Positions 62,210-64,000 of a stretch of 64,000 nt of DNA are shown here, one piece after another; the first letter of the stretch is position 1, and every line of letters begins with the position of its first letter. Source of the stretch: Fundidesulfovibrio terrae (GTDB lineage: Bacteria; Desulfobacterota; Desulfovibrionia; Desulfovibrionales; Desulfovibrionaceae); contig NZ_JAKZFS010000005.1 in NCBI RefSeq assembly GCF_022808915.1, forward strand, positions 62,001 to 126,000, written 5' to 3'. The position numbers and the translations under genes were made by a program. The notes beneath the pieces are model-generated. The model did no database searches, was not told the DNA's origin, and saw nothing but the letters and a program-made list of their open reading frames with translations.

Positions 62210-63010
62210 TTATTTCGGCCAGAACAGGAACACCGAGAGCGCCAGGAGAAAGCGGTACACCGCGAAGGGGCGCAGGGTCATGCGGCTCACCAGGGCGATG
62301 AACCACTTCACGGCGATCCAGGCCGAGAAGAAGGCCACGACGAAACCCACGGCCAAAAACTGCAGGTCGGCCATGTCGAACTCGCCCCAGCTCTTGTACG
62401 TCTCGTAGCAGGTGGCTGCGATCATGATGGGCACTGCGCTGATGAAGGAGTATTCCACGGCCAGCTTGCGCCGCGCGCCCAGTATCATGCCGCCCAGGAT
62501 CGTGGACGCCGAGCGCGAGAAGCCCGGCCACAGCGACAGGCACTGGAACAGGCCGATCCCCAGGGCCAGGGCCGGGGAGACGTCGTCCAGGTCGTAGTAT
62601 TTCTCCCGGGCGGTCTTCTTGCTCTCGACGATGAGGATGAGGATCGCGCCCGCGATCAAGGCCAGGGCCACGGGCAGGGGGGCGAACAGGTGGGCCTTGA
62701 TCATCTTGCGCCCCAGGAGCCCCACCACCGAGGCGGGCAGGCAGGTGAGGAAGAGCAGGGTGAGCCCGCGCTTGCCGCCGAAGCGCTGCCTGGACTGGGG
62801 GAAGACCAGGGCCAGATAGCGGTCGCGGTACATCACCGCCACCGCCAGGATCGCGCCGAGCTGGATGATAATGTCGTAGGAAGCGGCCTTGTCCCCGGAG
62901 TGGCCGAGCAGCACTCCGGTGAGGATGAGATGTCCCGTGGAGGATACGGGCAGGAATTCCGTAAGCCCTTCCACTATGCCGAGGATGACTGTACTGAGCC
63001 AGGGATCCAT
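62210..63010 (-). CDS. uppP: Undecaprenyl-diphosphatase
   Basis: A 266-residue polytopic membrane enzyme that recycles undecaprenyl pyrophosphate to the monophosphate for cell-wall synthesis. It carries the family signatures GIVEGLTEFLPVSSTGHLIL (the Glu-rich motif near residue 14) and PGFSRSASTILGGMILGARR (the PGxSRS motif near residue 165). Eight hydrophobic helices are visible. Length matches BacA/UppP. It also contributes to bacitracin tolerance in other bacteria. Located between tRNA-Met and a small unknown gene. Confidence 0.96.
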   Translation of the reverse strand: MDPWLSTVILGIVEGLTEFLPVSSTGHLILTGVLLGHSGDKAASYDIIIQLGAILAVAVMYRDRYLALVFPQSRQRFGGKRGLTLLFLTCLPASVVGLLGRKMIKAHLFAPLPVALALIAGAILILIVESKKTAREKYYDLDDVSPALALGIGLFQCLSLWPGFSRSASTILGGMILGARRKLAVEYSFISAVPIMIAATCYETYKSWGEFDMADLQFLAVGFVVAFFSAWIAVKWFIALVSRMTLRPFAVYRFLLALSVFLFWPK

Positions 63011-63205
63011 GATGAGGTCCTTCTGCGGGGGGCGGAAGTGCGCCCTTGATTGTAATGTCGCGCTGCGGCCGGTCCCGGCGTCGGGGAGCGCCGCAGCGGG
63101 CCAGCGAGGGGGTACGACAGTCCGGTGTTCCTTGCAACCCCCGGCCGCTTAAGTTACATGGATGATTGCCGTTTGGTAATAAACGATCCTACCGGAGCTG
63201 TAATC

Positions 63206-63385
63206 ATGACTACCGTCATGCCCCAATCGGAACTGATGCGCAAAGCCGTGACCTGGGTTTCGGAGCAGAAAGCCGCCGGAGAGCCCTTGGCCAAGGTGCT
63301 GGGCGAAGCCGGAATGCGCTTCAACCTGAGCCCGAAAGAGCAGGAGTTCCTGCGAGACTTCTTCAGGAACTCCGAAAACGCCTAG
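63206..63385 (+). CDS. Small conserved-looking protein of unknown function
   Basis: A 59-residue acidic helical protein: MTTVMPQSELMRKAVTWVSEQ, then GEPLAKVLGEAGMRFNLSPKEQEFLRDFFRN. The ATG at 63206 has a CCGGAGCTGTAATC ribosome-binding site; an in-frame ATG at 63158 would add 16 residues without a better site. No family is recognised. Its clean composition and single good frame support coding. Confidence 0.6.
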   Translation: MTTVMPQSELMRKAVTWVSEQKAAGEPLAKVLGEAGMRFNLSPKEQEFLRDFFRNSENA

Positions 63386-63547
63386 CTTGTTCGCTAGATT
63401 CATGCGGTCCGGGAGGCCTGGACCGTTCGCGCCTTGCGCGGCGGGCTCGGATCGATTTGAAGACGATCCGTCGCCCGCCGCGCAAGTCACGCCCGCCTCA
63501 GACCGCCCGGACCACTGGAGCGACTCACGCGGGCGCGAAGCTGGAAA

Positions 63548-63586
63548 GGATTCCAAAGGAACACAGTTCCTTTGGCCGCCGGAGGC
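63548..63586. repeat. Palindromic intergenic repeat, copy 3
   Basis: GGATT is followed by a perfect 10-bp stem (CCAAAGGAAC 63553-63562 with GTTCCTTTGG 63566-63575) and the tail CCGCCGGAGGC (63576-63586). Compared with the copy at 5431 the inner stem pairs are changed on both sides, keeping the pairing. It lies just downstream of engB. Confidence 0.7.
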
Positions 63587-63597
63587 ATCTTAAACTC

Positions 63598-64000
63598 TTA
63601 AACGTCCTCGTCGTCGGGCCCGGCGTCGCTGCCTTCGCTCTCCAGGCCGTCCTCGAACTCTTCGTCGTCCGCGAGAATGGAGTCGATGCGCCGCCAGAGT
63701 TCCTCGTAGCCCATGCCGGTGACGGACGAGAACAGGATCGGCGGTTCGCCCCCGAGCAGTGAGGCCCAGCGGGCCTTCTGGGCCTGACGTTCACGCTGGG
63801 AGCATTTGTCGGCCTTGGTGAGCACGCCCACCACCCGCACGCCCGAGGCGTGCAGCCAGGCCACCATGTCCAGGTCGCTGGCCTGGGGCGTGAGCCGGCA
63901 GTCGATGAGCACGGCCACGGCCTGCAGCCACTGGTTGCCGGTAAGGTAGCGTTCGATGAGTTTGGCCCAACGGGCGCGCTCCTCCTTGGAGCGGCGGGCG
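63598..64000 (-). CDS. engB: Ribosome-biogenesis GTPase YsxC/YihA (N-terminus beyond window edge)
   Basis: The C-terminal 133 residues of an EngB-type GTPase are seen; the frame runs open to the window edge. ARRSKEERARWAKLIERYL and AVLIDCRLTPQASDLDMVAWL are the family's switch-II-to-G4 region. The G4 base-specificity motif is TKADK and the G5-like segment is FSSVTGMGYEELW. The protein assists 50S subunit assembly. An acidic tail (EEFEDGLESEGSDAGPDDEDV) extends beyond the usual end. The P-loop lies outside the window. Confidence 0.9.
   Translation of the reverse strand, partial: ARRSKEERARWAKLIERYLTGNQWLQAVAVLIDCRLTPQASDLDMVAWLHASGVRVVGVLTKADKCSQRERQAQKARWASLLGGEPPILFSSVTGMGYEELWRRIDSILADDEEFEDGLESEGSDAGPDDEDV

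Overview
The window is GC-rich, Gram-negative chromosomal DNA that looks like a Desulfovibrionaceae-type anaerobe (sulfate-reducer group; the genus cannot be fixed from this sequence). The pointers are a Desulfovibrio-style outer-membrane porin, four methyl-accepting chemotaxis proteins, one of them carrying an H-NOX haem domain, several iron-sulfur and Tat-exported redox proteins, a PEP-CTERM protein with a sigma-54 site, and the tmRNA tag ANDYDYALAA.

Layout. 1-6.2 kb (minus): an edge-truncated HAMP/PAS sensor with a PhnD-like lipoprotein, a DUF169 protein, and the housekeeping set pdxJ-acpS-nnr. 6.4-7.7 kb: ugd. 8-14.6 kb: a PAS chemoreceptor, a Tat nitroreductase, a PilZ protein, a small unknown, a secreted two-lobed pepsin-like protease, and the MCP-H-NOX fusion. 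15-24.9 kb: the flagellar operon flgD-flgE-flgK-flgL-fliD, bracketed by two paralogous sigma/zinc-finger anti-sigma pairs in opposite orientation; the left pair is enclosed by 25-bp inverted repeats. 25.4-27.4 kb: two divergent genes of an unrecognised Ser-rich family sharing a 66-residue module, around an AT-rich intergenic region. 27.9-32.6 kb (minus): an mcp-cheW-STAS-cheA operon.

33.0-47.5 kb is an integrative element inserted at the 3' end of ssrA. It has att repeats of about 119 bp, integrase arm-type sites at both ends, a tyrosine integrase, an HTH-AlpA-RepA replication/regulation cluster, an iteron-like array, an ERCC4-type nuclease and a lone phage small-terminase protein, with no other phage structural genes. 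Its cargo is a type I restriction-modification operon (hsdM-hsdS-hsdR plus a YgjP-like metallopeptidase). This gene set resembles a phage satellite (PICI-like) carrying a defence cargo and is the most unusual object in the window.

47.5-64 kb: intact tmRNA, an XRE-cupin regulator with an acyl-CoA synthetase, a periplasmic CZB-type chemoreceptor, a redox operon (DUF6599, Tat DUF362, NapH/NapG-like polyferredoxin, Tat aldo-keto reductase), a porin, a 1.2-kb non-coding stretch, a PEP-CTERM protein, tRNA-Met, uppP, a small unknown and an edge-truncated engB. Palindromic intergenic repeats with a shared tail are scattered outside the element.
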